This document shows positions 1 to 7,807 of a stretch of DNA of 25,320 bases, piece after piece. The translations under genes were made by a program, and so were the position numbers. The notes under the pieces were generated by a model. The model searched no databases. It had not been told where the DNA came from and was given only the letters and a program-made list of their open reading frames with translations. The DNA is taken from assembly GCA_041739275.1 (NCBI GenBank), contig JBGSOF010000053.1:1-25320 (forward strand). The letters run 5' to 3'. Source of the DNA: WGMI01 sp041739275. Its GTDB lineage: Bacteria > Bacteroidota > Bacteroidia > Flavobacteriales > Schleiferiaceae. Each line of letters begins with the position of its first letter. Within the stretch, counting starts at the first letter, position 1.

Positions 1-148
1 TTTTTTGGAAGATTAAAGCCTAAAGTTGATTGAACGAGGATCTTCCAAATTAAACTTGGGTCTTCGGGTCGAAGTCTTCCGGCTTCGCCGATAGGCATTG
101 TAAGACGGCCTGCGCTGTTTATTCCCTCTCTACGACCTTGATGTCTTT

Positions 149-168
149 CCCCGCACAATCGTGCGGGG
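149..168. repeat. perfect hairpin, REP-like (1 of 3)
   Basis: The arms CCCCGCAC (149-156) and GTGCGGGG (161-168) are exact reverse complements around a 4-base loop AATC. The GC-rich 8-bp stem would be very stable as single-stranded DNA or RNA. No T-run follows on either strand, so it is not a classical terminator. Its form fits a REP/BIME-type palindromic element, which is an inference because other genomic copies cannot be seen here. Confidence 0.6.
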
Positions 169-207
169 CTACATGTGTCCGTTGGTGTTAAAATGTCGCG
201 GAGGCCT

Positions 208-233
208 TCTTTCTTTGCTGCTCCAAAGAAAGA
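208..233. repeat. perfect hairpin (2 of 3)
   Basis: TCTTTCTTTG (208-217) and CAAAGAAAGA (224-233) are exact reverse complements of 10 bases around the loop CTGCTC. The element lies 39 bases after the first hairpin and 2 bases before the third. A pyrimidine-rich strand pairing with a purine-rich strand is unlike a terminator stem. Function unknown; a dispersed intergenic repeat is the simplest reading. Confidence 0.6.
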
Positions 234-235
234 GT

Positions 236-259
236 AGAGCCACGATGGCTCGTGGCTCT
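236..259. repeat. perfect hairpin (3 of 3)
   Basis: AGAGCCACGA (236-245) and TCGTGGCTCT (250-259) form a perfect 10-bp stem around the loop TGGC. It begins 2 bases after the previous hairpin, so the two would stack as adjacent stem-loops. No T-run follows. Its role is not known. Confidence 0.6.
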
Positions 260-584
260 GTCGGAGATCCAACCATGAATCTTTTCTACCGGTCGCGCTC
301 TCTTGTCCTACCGCGTTTTTGATTTTTCTTAGGGGCGCTTTGGCCGAGGTCGCCGCCGCAGAATATTAAAAAGGAAGTTGCGGCTGTTGTGCGACTCGGC
401 GTCGCTTGCGGGTCACGGAGTCGAGAGGCTTTAGGCACCTTGATATTCGGGCACCTCGTTGGTTTGAGAGTACTTTGTTGATTTGACGATTGACAGCTTA
501 GACCAGTTTTTCCTGAACAGCGACGATGTCCTCATAATTTCAGGCTAGCGAATAACTTTAAGAAGCTCAAGGCGAGATCAAATC

Positions 585-1082
585 TCAGTAGTCCCCAGAA
601 ATTTCCGCTGACCCCAAGTCCCTCCAGTCCTCCACCACCTCGCCCAAATAGGCACAAAGCGATTCGAGTAGGGCGCGGTCGGCCGGGTTAAAGTTTTTGA
701 GCCGGTTCGAATCGATGTCGAGTTGAGCCACGAGTTCGCTGCCCCGGTAGATCGGAAGGACGATTTCGCTTTTCACGTCGATGCTGCAGGCCAAGTAGTT
801 GTCTGAAGCCGATACATCGTCGACCACGATGGTATCTCCGCCCACGGCCACTTGACCGCAAATGCCCCTTCCATAGGGAATTCGCGTATGATCTGTAGGC
901 GGGCCCACAAAAGGACCGAGCTCGAGCATGCGATCTGCTTCATTCATAATATAGAAGCCCACCCAACTGTAGTCGGGGTTACGGCCTTGGAGTTCGGCGC
1001 ACAAGGCCAAGAATTCGGCCCTTCCGGGGCGGGTTCCGAGCAGATCGATCCAAAAATGCTTGAGCGGGCTGGAGGGTTCCAT
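585..1082 (-). CDS. GAF-domain protein, free methionine-(R)-sulfoxide reductase-like
   Basis: This 165-aa protein is essentially a single GAF domain. I chose the ATG at 1080-1082 over an upstream TTG because it starts just after dgkA ends, 13 bases away, and removes a Cys-rich unconserved prefix. The family signature is clear: SWVGFY near residue 40, GRGICGQ with Cys75, then LACS with Cys99 followed by KSEIVLP and LDIDS. In free methionine-R-sulfoxide reductases (E. coli MsrC type) three cysteines act together. Cys75 and Cys99 match the second and third by spacing (24 residues apart), but the first is replaced by His65 in TDHTRIP. Reduction of free Met-R-sulfoxide in the cytoplasm is therefore possible but unproven; a related GAF subfamily with another ligand is the alternative. 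It probably shares a transcript with dgkA. Confidence 0.8.
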   Translation of the reverse strand: MEPSSPLKHFWIDLLGTRPGRAEFLALCAELQGRNPDYSWVGFYIMNEADRMLELGPFVGPPTDHTRIPYGRGICGQVAVGGDTIVVDDVSASDNYLACSIDVKSEIVLPIYRGSELVAQLDIDSNRLKNFNPADRALLESLCAYLGEVVEDWRDLGSAEISGDY

Positions 1083-1095
1083 AGACGACCTAAAA

Positions 1096-1491
1096 TTAAA
1101 AGAGCAACCACCACAATTTCGGCCCAAAGATCAGGGCTCCGGCGACAGCGGAAAACAAGGCTGCGATCAGTACACCCGCCGAGCCCAAATCCTTGGCGCG
1201 ACCAACCCGCTCGTTCGGTTGCAAGCTGACCGCATCTCCGAGTTGTTCGATGGCCGTATTGAACGCTTCGGCGGCCAGTACCGAACCGATGCAGAGTGCG
1301 AGTACCGCCCATTCTGATGTGGACACCTCCAATCCCCATCCTATCAAAACCACGACAGTCGCTGCGAAAAGGTGGAATCGGGCGTTGATTTGAGTGCGAA
1401 TCATCAAGCCCAGACCCGAAAAGGCGAAACCAAATCCTCTAAAGAATTTTGAGATAATACTTTTTGAGGGATTTTTTGATGCTTCTCTCAT
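1096..1491 (-). CDS. dgkA: diacylglycerol/undecaprenol kinase family, integral membrane
   Basis: The 131-aa protein has the size and layout of the small DgkA-type lipid kinases: a cytoplasmic amphipathic N-terminus (about 11-30), then three membrane helices (about 38-53, 60-75 and 103-122). The catalytic signature lies in AEAFNTAIEQLGD, with Glu75, Asn78, Glu82 and Asp86, followed by RAKDLGSAGVLIAA, where Lys100 and Asp101 are conserved. Such enzymes phosphorylate diacylglycerol or, in many bacteria, undecaprenol for recycling the cell-wall lipid carrier. Which substrate is used cannot be decided from sequence. The ATG at 1489-1491 is the only good start. The GAF protein follows 13 bases downstream in the same direction, so the two probably form an operon. 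Confidence 0.9.
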   Translation of the reverse strand: MREASKNPSKSIISKFFRGFGFAFSGLGLMIRTQINARFHLFAATVVVLIGWGLEVSTSEWAVLALCIGSVLAAEAFNTAIEQLGDAVSLQPNERVGRAKDLGSAGVLIAALFSAVAGALIFGPKLWWLLF

Positions 1492-1733
1492 GACCTTTTT
1501 GTTGCGATGAACGCGTCAAATTTGTGAACATCTCTCCGGTTTTCTGTATTTTTTTTAGGCGGATATTCGCTCAAAGACGCATTTAAAGCGGGGTTTGCTC
1601 ATTTGGTCAATTCAGTGCGCGATGCGGCGGTATCTGTGAATAGATTGCGCCTCAAACCCCCTCAATTTCGAAGCGAAGCCCTGACGGAATGTTTACCTTT
1701 CGGCCTTCGTTCAGAAAAAACAACCACCCCCCT
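1492..1733. promoter_or_regulatory. divergent intergenic region
   Basis: This 242-base gap separates dgkA (leftward) from the CHU_C protein gene (rightward) and must hold promoters for both. A TTTG at 1521-1524 lies 22 bases before TATTTTTT at 1547-1554. This resembles the Bacteroidota TTTG-N17-23-TAnnTTTG arrangement but lacks the final G, and the start codon is far downstream, so the match is weak. A 60-aa frame at 1603-1785 overlaps the next gene in another phase and looks spurious. Confidence 0.3.
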
Positions 1734-3950
1734 ATGCCGAACGGATTCAAGGGATTTCCAAGAATTAGATGGTTTTTTGGTCTAATGCTCTTCGGCCCAT
1801 TGGCCATGGCACAAACACAGCTGACTCCGCTCAATCTCGTCGTTCCCTCTCCGGGGTTGATCTGTCCCGGTCAGCAATACGACCTCAACTTTCGAATCGA
1901 CAACGGTCAGCTCCTCGGGTTTGGCACCATCGATATTCGGATTTTTAACACGGCAAATAATCTCGATCCCATCAACGGAACGTTGGTCGGTCAGTTCGTA
2001 AATCCCGGCGCCTCTCCGATTTCTGGACCGACTCCAACCATAACGGAAACCGTCACCCTTCCACTCACCATTTCCAATACGATTCACGGTTTTTACCTTA
2101 CTGCGAATCCATTGCAAGTATCTCCTTCTCCTGCGGTGAGCACGGACACTACTTTTCGACAGGTGACCCCCTTGCCCATCGCCTCCATGGTTGTCGACAG
2201 CGCGAGCAATGCGAATGTCTTTCGCACCGACTCGAACAACATTTTGCAGTCCGCCTTTTTTGGCATCCCGACTCCCGGAGGAGAAGCTGTGATTCCTCCG
2301 ACCGGCTTTGACGCCCCTGTACCCAAAGACAGCACCATCAATATTTGTCAAGGCGACAGCATTTTGATTTGGAACCCGGACTCTGTATCGAGTGCGACTT
2401 TGGTTTCATATGATCACGAATGGTTTATCAATGGCCAGCCCTCCGGGGAAACCAAGCATTTTATCTGGGCCAAAATTCCGGGTTACTACTCGCTCGTCAC
2501 CACCCAAGGGGGCGCATGTCGCGATACGGCAATCTATATTGGTTTGGGCGATTTCGCCACCAATGCGCACAGCAATGGAGTAGCAGGTGTATACCTCCAC
2601 TTCTACGACGTCGACACCACGCTTACGCGCACGGGTTTTGGAAATGCCGTGGGTATTCCAACGCGCTTTTGCCAAGGCGACTCCGTCGTGCTCTCGGCCC
2701 GGGAAACCTCTTCGCACCCGCTCGGGGGCTATACCTATGTATGGACCCGGAACGTGAACGACACCATTGCCACCACGGCTTCTATTGTAGTGAAAGACGC
2801 CGCGGACTATGCCGTTTGGATCACCGAGCGCATCGGGAACTCCTTTAGCTGTAGTGTTCTTTCCAATACGGTGAGCACTTTGGTCGACCCGATTCCCCCG
2901 GCAGCCGTGAGTCCCGTTGTACCCACCTTTTGCTTTGGGGAGAGCGTCTTGCTCGAAGACCCCAATCCGTACGATACCAACAACATTTACCAGTGGTTTC
3001 TCAACGGAAACAGCCTGTTTGGAATTTACGGAGACACCAATCGCATCGAGATCGATGCCGCCACGTTCGCCAACTTCGGCATCCTGGCCGACAGCACCGC
3101 CACGGTGTGGATCAGCGTCTTGGACACCCTCGGTTGCGACTCGACTAGCGCCTCGATTTCGTTCAATTTTGTGGCCTATCCCGAGATCGGTCTCAGCGAA
3201 GCGGACACCATCGGTTTGTGTCAAGGCGACAGCATCACAGTTACAGCCTTCATCACCAATGGAGTGTTTGCCAACTTTGAATGGCGCGAGGCTCCGAGCA
3301 ATGCCTTGGTTTCGAACAATTCTAATGCAGAGTTTAAAACCCCGGGCGTTTATTACGTAACGGCCACAGGGCCAAGCAATTGTGAGGCCACTGATACAGT
3401 TTATGTCAATAACTTGAGCGTCAGCGCAAATGCCGGCCCGAACCAAACCGTGAACGCCGGCGATGTAGTGCAGCTAAACGGTTCAGGTGGAGTAGATTAT
3501 TATTGGTACGCCAACTCTCCGGTCTATTTCTCGAATCCGTTCGACCCCAAGACACAGACCATCCCCACAGCCGACACCACACTCTACTATTTACAAGCCA
3601 CCAGCGCCAGCGGTTGCCAAGACCTCGACTCGATGTTCGTCTTCGTAGTGCATCCCGTCGATTCGAATGCTCGTTTCCTCGAGGTGAACAACGTCATCAC
3701 CCCCAATGGAGACGGAATAAACGACTTTTTTGACCTCGGTGCCATTGTCGGCAGCGACGACTGCGAATTGATTGTCCTCAACCGATGGGGGGCGCAGGTG
3801 TACTACAAACGGGTGTATGTCGATCAATGGAATGGGATAGACGAAGGGGGGAATGAGTTGCCCGACGGGACCTATTATTTCCTTCTCAAATGCCCCGGAG
3901 ACGAATACCGATTTAAATCGGCCGTGAGCATTATTCGTTCCAAGAACTAA
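1734..3950 (+). CDS. secreted Ig/PKD-like protein with gliding-motility CHU_C C-terminus (T9SS type B tail)
   Basis: I start this 738-aa protein at the ATG of 1734, because that gives a standard signal peptide (basic N-terminus, hydrophobic core, ending LAMAQ) whereas the in-frame start at 1689 adds an odd charged prefix. The body carries Ig/PKD-like beta domains. Several open with a CQGDS or CFGES strand near 2355, 2670, 2930 and 3220, and a PKD-like unit starts at AGPNQTV (about 3433). The last ~90 residues contain ITPNGDGINDFF, NRWGAQVY, WNG and LPDGTYYF, the hallmark of the CHU_C gliding-motility-associated domain used as a type B T9SS signal. It is likely exported and fixed to the cell surface as an adhesin. 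The PorP/SprF-family gene 15 bases downstream fits the usual pairing of such cargo with its own outer-membrane partner. Confidence 0.88.
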   Translation: MPNGFKGFPRIRWFFGLMLFGPLAMAQTQLTPLNLVVPSPGLICPGQQYDLNFRIDNGQLLGFGTIDIRIFNTANNLDPINGTLVGQFVNPGASPISGPTPTITETVTLPLTISNTIHGFYLTANPLQVSPSPAVSTDTTFRQVTPLPIASMVVDSASNANVFRTDSNNILQSAFFGIPTPGGEAVIPPTGFDAPVPKDSTINICQGDSILIWNPDSVSSATLVSYDHEWFINGQPSGETKHFIWAKIPGYYSLVTTQGGACRDTAIYIGLGDFATNAHSNGVAGVYLHFYDVDTTLTRTGFGNAVGIPTRFCQGDSVVLSARETSSHPLGGYTYVWTRNVNDTIATTASIVVKDAADYAVWITERIGNSFSCSVLSNTVSTLVDPIPPAAVSPVVPTFCFGESVLLEDPNPYDTNNIYQWFLNGNSLFGIYGDTNRIEIDAATFANFGILADSTATVWISVLDTLGCDSTSASISFNFVAYPEIGLSEADTIGLCQGDSITVTAFITNGVFANFEWREAPSNALVSNNSNAEFKTPGVYYVTATGPSNCEATDTVYVNNLSVSANAGPNQTVNAGDVVQLNGSGGVDYYWYANSPVYFSNPFDPKTQTIPTADTTLYYLQATSASGCQDLDSMFVFVVHPVDSNARFLEVNNVITPNGDGINDFFDLGAIVGSDDCELIVLNRWGAQVYYKRVYVDQWNGIDEGGNELPDGTYYFLLKCPGDEYRFKSAVSIIRSKN

Positions 3951-3965
3951 TTCCCCCAGAGGAAC

Positions 3966-5447
3966 ATGAAACGCATCTTTACCCTTCTGTTGATGTTCGG
4001 AGCCGCGGCCATTCAAGCCCAGCAAATTCCGATTTACTCCAACGCATTTTTCACGCCTTTTGTCTACAACCCCGCGATGTCGGGCAGCAAAGGGGTTACC
4101 GAGGCAGCTTTGATTCACCGCCGCCAATGGGCCGATGTTCAAGGTTCGCCCGAAACCTCTGCATTGACGCTCAACGGCGCCTTGAACAAACAAAAATTTG
4201 GCTACAGTCTATATGGCTATAGCGACCGAACCGACGTTTTTCAGCAGCTCGGGGTGTACGGTGCGTATGCCTATCACGTTCAATTGAGCGATAAGAACAC
4301 TCTGTCTTTTGGTTTGGGCGCGGGTTATTTGAACCGAACCATCGACCTGCAGGCGGTGCGCGTGGTCGACCCCAACGACCCCGTCTTGCTCTTGACCCCG
4401 AGCAGCAGGGGAGTGTTCGATCTCAACGCAGGCGTCAACCTCAAGATTTCGGCTTTGCAGTTGGGGTTTGCAGTGCCGCAACTGCTCAACAACAAGATCA
4501 AATACAGCGAGAACTACAACGGCGACGTTTTCTATCAGCTCATTCGCCATTATGTGGTGAATGCGCAATACGACCTCGAAATCGAAGGAGACCGCATGAT
4601 CTTGACACCCTATGTGTTGGTTCGATCTGCCGAGAACGTGCCGATTCAGTTCGATGGGGGTGCCATGTTCAACATGAAGAAGTTTGGCTACGTAGGTGCT
4701 CAGTATCGCTCAGATTATGCCGTCACAGCCAGCTTGGGAGTGTACTTGACCGACGAGTTGAGCATCGGTTATTCGCACGATTTCTCGACCAGCGATTACG
4801 CTACGGCCCTTGGTACAAGCAACGAATTCATGCTGCGCTACAGCTTCGGAAGCAATGCCCGAAACGAACGCTTAGAAAACGAAATCAAGAAACTGAAAGC
4901 CGCGGACAAAGCTCAGATGGAGGAAGTGGAAACCACCGTAGACGAGCGGCTCGAAGAGTTTAAAGACGAACTCAAAAAGCAGCAAGCAGCGGCTGCGGCC
5001 ACTCAAGCGGCCAACGCTCCAACAGACCCCAATACCGCAGGGCAGGGGGGTACTCAAAATGGAAATCAGGCCAATCCGAACGCGGGCAATCCCAATGCGA
5101 CTAATCCCAATGCCGCCAACCAGGGTGGAGCTCAGGCAGGGGGGCAGACCGGCGGGGGCAATCAAAATGGGGGCTATCCGGCAGAGAATTTAGCCACGAG
5201 CGTAGAGCCCGGATCCAAAGGTTTTTACGTGGTTGCCGGGGTGTTCAGCTCCGAAGCCAATGCGCGCAGGCAGTTGGACAATGTAACCAGCCAAGGCGTT
5301 CAAGCGCGCTTTTTCAGAGACCCGGTCAATGGTTTTTACTATGTCTACGTGCTCAAATTCAGCAACTATCGCGATGCCGCAAAGGCGAAGTCTACGGGCA
5401 TGAACGGCTCGTACAAAGGCGAGCTCTGGATTAAAATCGTAGAGTAA
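3966..5447 (+). CDS. PorP/SprF-family T9SS outer-membrane protein with C-terminal SPOR-like domain
   Basis: The protein has 493 aa. A signal peptide (about 1-19) leads into the PorP/SprF signature QQIPIYSNAFFTPFVYNPA and HRRQW, followed by a beta-barrel to about residue 298 that ends LRYSFG. Typical family members stop here. This one continues with a charged coiled coil (about 302-345), a low-complexity Asn/Gly/Gln/Ala/Pro linker with NPNA-type repeats (about 346-412), and a ~78-aa domain containing FYVVAGVFSSEANARRQL and YYVYVLKF, which looks like SPOR. SPOR domains bind denuded peptidoglycan, so the tail may reach through the periplasm to anchor the barrel to the wall. An AGAGGAAC stretch precedes the start, 15 bases after the adhesin gene, so the pair is almost certainly co-transcribed. 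The SPOR call is by resemblance. Confidence 0.87.
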   Translation: MKRIFTLLLMFGAAAIQAQQIPIYSNAFFTPFVYNPAMSGSKGVTEAALIHRRQWADVQGSPETSALTLNGALNKQKFGYSLYGYSDRTDVFQQLGVYGAYAYHVQLSDKNTLSFGLGAGYLNRTIDLQAVRVVDPNDPVLLLTPSSRGVFDLNAGVNLKISALQLGFAVPQLLNNKIKYSENYNGDVFYQLIRHYVVNAQYDLEIEGDRMILTPYVLVRSAENVPIQFDGGAMFNMKKFGYVGAQYRSDYAVTASLGVYLTDELSIGYSHDFSTSDYATALGTSNEFMLRYSFGSNARNERLENEIKKLKAADKAQMEEVETTVDERLEEFKDELKKQQAAAAATQAANAPTDPNTAGQGGTQNGNQANPNAGNPNATNPNAANQGGAQAGGQTGGGNQNGGYPAENLATSVEPGSKGFYVVAGVFSSEANARRQLDNVTSQGVQARFFRDPVNGFYYVYVLKFSNYRDAAKAKSTGMNGSYKGELWIKIVE

Positions 5448-5461
5448 TTTCTTTTTGGAGT

Positions 5462-5510
5462 TTGGCGGTGCGCTTGGGATTCGACACCTTCGCACCGCCA
5501 ATTCTTTTTT
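5462..5510 (+). terminator. strong terminator-like hairpin abutting the next start codon
   Basis: TTGGCGGTGCG (5462-5472) and CGCACCGCCAA (5491-5501) are exact reverse complements of 11 bases around an 18-base loop. They are followed by TTCTTTTTT up to 5510, and the ATG of the metalloprotease begins at 5511. It should end the adhesin/PorP transcript. With no room for a separate leader, it may also control entry into the protease gene. Confidence 0.7.
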
Positions 5511-7193
5511 ATGAAAATTTTTAAATCTCTGTCGCTGGCAGTTTCGGTTCTGTTGATTCTGCCCTTCGACACCTCCGCACAAGAGCAAATCGTGCGCTGC
5601 GGCAGCACCCAAGCCTACGAATACCGATCTTCTCTTCAGCCCAAGCTCGATTCGATTCGCAGCTTTGCCCGCGCAGAGCGAAGCCGTTGGATCGAGTCAA
5701 ATGCTTATGCGAAGCGCGTACCGGAGTACAATCCCATGGAAACGCTCAAGAGCTCGGCGGGCGAGTCGATTCAAAGCCTGTGCGGATTCGACAATACACT
5801 CATTGCCACGCTGCAAGCTCCGACCCAGCTCAATCAAAGCATTACGGCTCCCGGCAATTGCATTTCGGGCGGGGAATACATGACCGTGACCAATTTGGTT
5901 GCAGGGAATATCTATCTGGTTTCCACCTGCGGCGCCAATGCCTTCGACACCCAATTGAGCATCTACGATGCAAACTTGGTGGTGCAAGGCCATAACGACG
6001 ATTACTGCGGGGCTCAGAGCGCCATTCTCTTCAACCCCCGTGTTTCGGGAACCTACCACATGCTCGTAGACGAGTACAATTGTCAGTCGAACGCGCAGTG
6101 TGCGAATCTCAAAGTGGAATTGGTTTATCAACCGAGGGCGATCATTACGATTCCAACCGTAGTGCACGTGGTGTACAATACGGCGGTCGAGAACATCAGC
6201 CAAGCGCAAATTCAGTCTCAAATCGATGTGTTGAACGAGGATTTCAGGCGGTTGAACTCCAATTTGAACAATACCCCGGCGGCTTTTCGCGGAGGTTCTG
6301 ATGATGTGCTCATCGAGTTTTGCTTGGCCGATGTCGATCCGCAGGGCAACCCGACGAACGGAATTGTGCGCAAGAGCACCAACCAGAATTCGTTCAACAT
6401 CTTCAACAACGGGGTTAAGTTCAACGCCCAAGGCGGAAGCAATGGCTGGGACCCGAACCGCTATCTCAATTTGTGGGTATGCGACATCAACGGCGGCATT
6501 TTGGGGTATGCGCAGTTCCCCGACGAGTTGAGCACCAATCCTTCTACCGATGGAGTGGTTATAGATTATCAATATTTTGGAAGAATAGGAACCGCCACGG
6601 CCCCCTACGACGACGGGCGCACCGCGGTGCATGAAGTAGGGCACTGGTTGGGTCTCTCGCATATTTGGGGAGACGACAACGGCAGTTGCAACGGTTCAGA
6701 TGGGGTTCAAGACACGCCGAATCAAGATGACGAGACCTCAGGTTGCCCGAGTTTCCCGGTCACCAACGACGCGTGTTCGCCCAACTACCCCGGCCCAATG
6801 TTCTACAACTACATGGACTACAGCAGCGATGCCTGCTTGTCGATGTTTACGGTGGGGCAGGCCGGCATTATGGACGCGGTGATGTTCAACGAGCGAAACT
6901 CCCTGCGCACTTCGAACGGCTGCAGTTCGGGTATTGGTCTAAACGAGCCCGTCGCTCCTCGATTTGCGATGTCGCCGAATCCGGCTCGAGATCGCGTGGA
7001 ATTGCACTTTGATCGACCTCTTTCAAACGCCCAAATCGAGCTGAGCGATCTCGCCGGCCGGAGCCTGAGGACCTACACTTTAGACCGCGCAGAAAGCCTT
7101 GAAGTCGATTTGTCGGGTTTGGTTAAAGGCATTTACTTGGTTGCGCTTACGCATGAAGGCAAGCGCAGAGTGGAGAGGCTTAGGGTGCTTTGA
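5511..7193 (+). CDS. secreted M43 (cytophagalysin/pappalysin-like) metalloprotease with T9SS type A tail
   Basis: This 560-aa predicted zinc endopeptidase begins with a signal peptide (about 1-23). Residues ~95-205 form a PPC-like or similar beta domain (YLVSTCGANAFDTQLSIYD, SGTYHMLVDEYNC). The catalytic domain (about 208-470) opens with ITIPTVVHVVYN. It carries HEVGHWLGLSH with zinc ligands His374, His378 and His384 and catalytic Glu375, and the Met-turn YNYMDYSSDACL with Met435, the metzincin pattern of family M43. The last ~75 residues (MSPNPARDRVEL, LVKGIYLV, RRVERLRVL) are a type A T9SS sorting domain, so the enzyme is exported through T9SS and released or attached to surface lipopolysaccharide. 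It starts directly after a terminator-like hairpin, so its transcription may be separate from the upstream operon. Confidence 0.92.
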   Translation: MKIFKSLSLAVSVLLILPFDTSAQEQIVRCGSTQAYEYRSSLQPKLDSIRSFARAERSRWIESNAYAKRVPEYNPMETLKSSAGESIQSLCGFDNTLIATLQAPTQLNQSITAPGNCISGGEYMTVTNLVAGNIYLVSTCGANAFDTQLSIYDANLVVQGHNDDYCGAQSAILFNPRVSGTYHMLVDEYNCQSNAQCANLKVELVYQPRAIITIPTVVHVVYNTAVENISQAQIQSQIDVLNEDFRRLNSNLNNTPAAFRGGSDDVLIEFCLADVDPQGNPTNGIVRKSTNQNSFNIFNNGVKFNAQGGSNGWDPNRYLNLWVCDINGGILGYAQFPDELSTNPSTDGVVIDYQYFGRIGTATAPYDDGRTAVHEVGHWLGLSHIWGDDNGSCNGSDGVQDTPNQDDETSGCPSFPVTNDACSPNYPGPMFYNYMDYSSDACLSMFTVGQAGIMDAVMFNERNSLRTSNGCSSGIGLNEPVAPRFAMSPNPARDRVELHFDRPLSNAQIELSDLAGRSLRTYTLDRAESLEVDLSGLVKGIYLVALTHEGKRRVERLRVL

Positions 7194-7219
7194 ATCGAAC
7201 AATTGTAAAGCCAAGAACC

Positions 7220-7663
7220 ATGAAAATTCAAGCGCTCTTTCTCGTCCTTGGCCTAGCCCTTTTGTCGGCCGGCGCATGCAAATCGAAAAAGCAAGCGGAT
7301 AAGCCCGTTGAGGTCGAAGCGTACGAGGAGGTCGTCAAGAAGGCTGAACCTGCTCGCTGGGTGGTCACCTTTGTGAGCGAGGGCAGCGGTCCCGACGGCA
7401 AGGCCATGCGATTGCTCGAAACCAAGATGGGCGAGTGGCAAAAGACTTATGAATGGGAGCTTTCGCCCGAGCGCATTGCCTGGGGAAAAGAAGGCGAAAT
7501 GGACTACTGTTTCAAGATGTCCGATTTTCGGAACTACGCACCCCAGCGCTTGGACGCCCTTTTTAAAGAGACTTTTGGAGATAATCCGTTGGTTCAGTGG
7601 GGTGTACGAGACAGTTGTCCACATCAGGCCCGACCTCTTGAAATTCACAAGCCGGGCGAGTAG
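7220..7663 (+). CDS. small uncharacterised lipoprotein
   Basis: I start this 147-aa protein at ATG 7220 rather than a TTG at 7190 that overlaps the protease stop. The ATG start gives a short hydrophobic signal (MKIQALFLVLGLALL) ending LSAGAC, a plausible lipobox, followed by a Lys-rich stretch. The mature part is a compact alpha/beta-looking domain with WVVTFVSEGSGPDGKAM, WQKTYEWELSPERIAWGKEGEMDYCF and a C-terminal Cys in RDSCPH. I do not recognise the family and give no function. It lies 26 bases after the metalloprotease in the same direction and may be co-transcribed. The two Cys residues of the mature domain could form a disulfide in the periplasm. Confidence 0.75.
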   Translation: MKIQALFLVLGLALLSAGACKSKKQADKPVEVEAYEEVVKKAEPARWVVTFVSEGSGPDGKAMRLLETKMGEWQKTYEWELSPERIAWGKEGEMDYCFKMSDFRNYAPQRLDALFKETFGDNPLVQWGVRDSCPHQARPLEIHKPGE

Positions 7664-7807
7664 GGAATCTTTGATCGGGTTGATTCGCGCTGCGCTCTGA
7701 ATTAACGCAGGCCTAACGGAGGCGAAATACGCTCGCGACCTTTTGAGGCTATTTTCGCGTTCTTCGTCTGCGATCGCTCAAGCACGCGGTCGGGCGTTCG
7801 AACACCC

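Larger units (their letters stand above)
1..584. other. gene-free left end with clustered hairpins
   Basis: No reading frame of credible length or composition occurs in these 584 bases on either strand. Direct reading shows three perfect inverted repeats one after another at 149-168, 208-233 and 236-259, plus weaker ones such as CTTCG/CGAAG near 63-75 and GCGAC/GTCGC at 391-405. It lies downstream of the minus-strand dgkA/GAF pair, so part of it may be that unit's 3' region, but none of the hairpins has the long T-run expected of an intrinsic terminator. It may hold dispersed palindromic repeats. I see no tRNA, rRNA or transposase remnant. Confidence 0.6.

Noticed and set aside
704..714. GGTTCGAATCG, like a tRNA T-loop
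   Set aside because: It lies inside the GAF coding sequence and no acceptor, anticodon or D-arm pairing surrounds it.
852..1229. 125-aa plus-strand frame across GAF and dgkA
   Set aside because: It bridges two well-supported minus-strand genes and its translation resembles no protein.
5030..5190. Short repeated unit, considered as a CRISPR array
   Set aside because: The repetition comes from Asn/Pro/Ala/Gly codons in the linker of the PorP/SprF fusion; there are no regular repeats and spacers.
5697..6662. 321-aa minus-strand frame opposite the M43 protease
   Set aside because: The plus strand here encodes the beta domain and the HEVGHWLGLSH zinc site; the minus-strand frame shows no family features.
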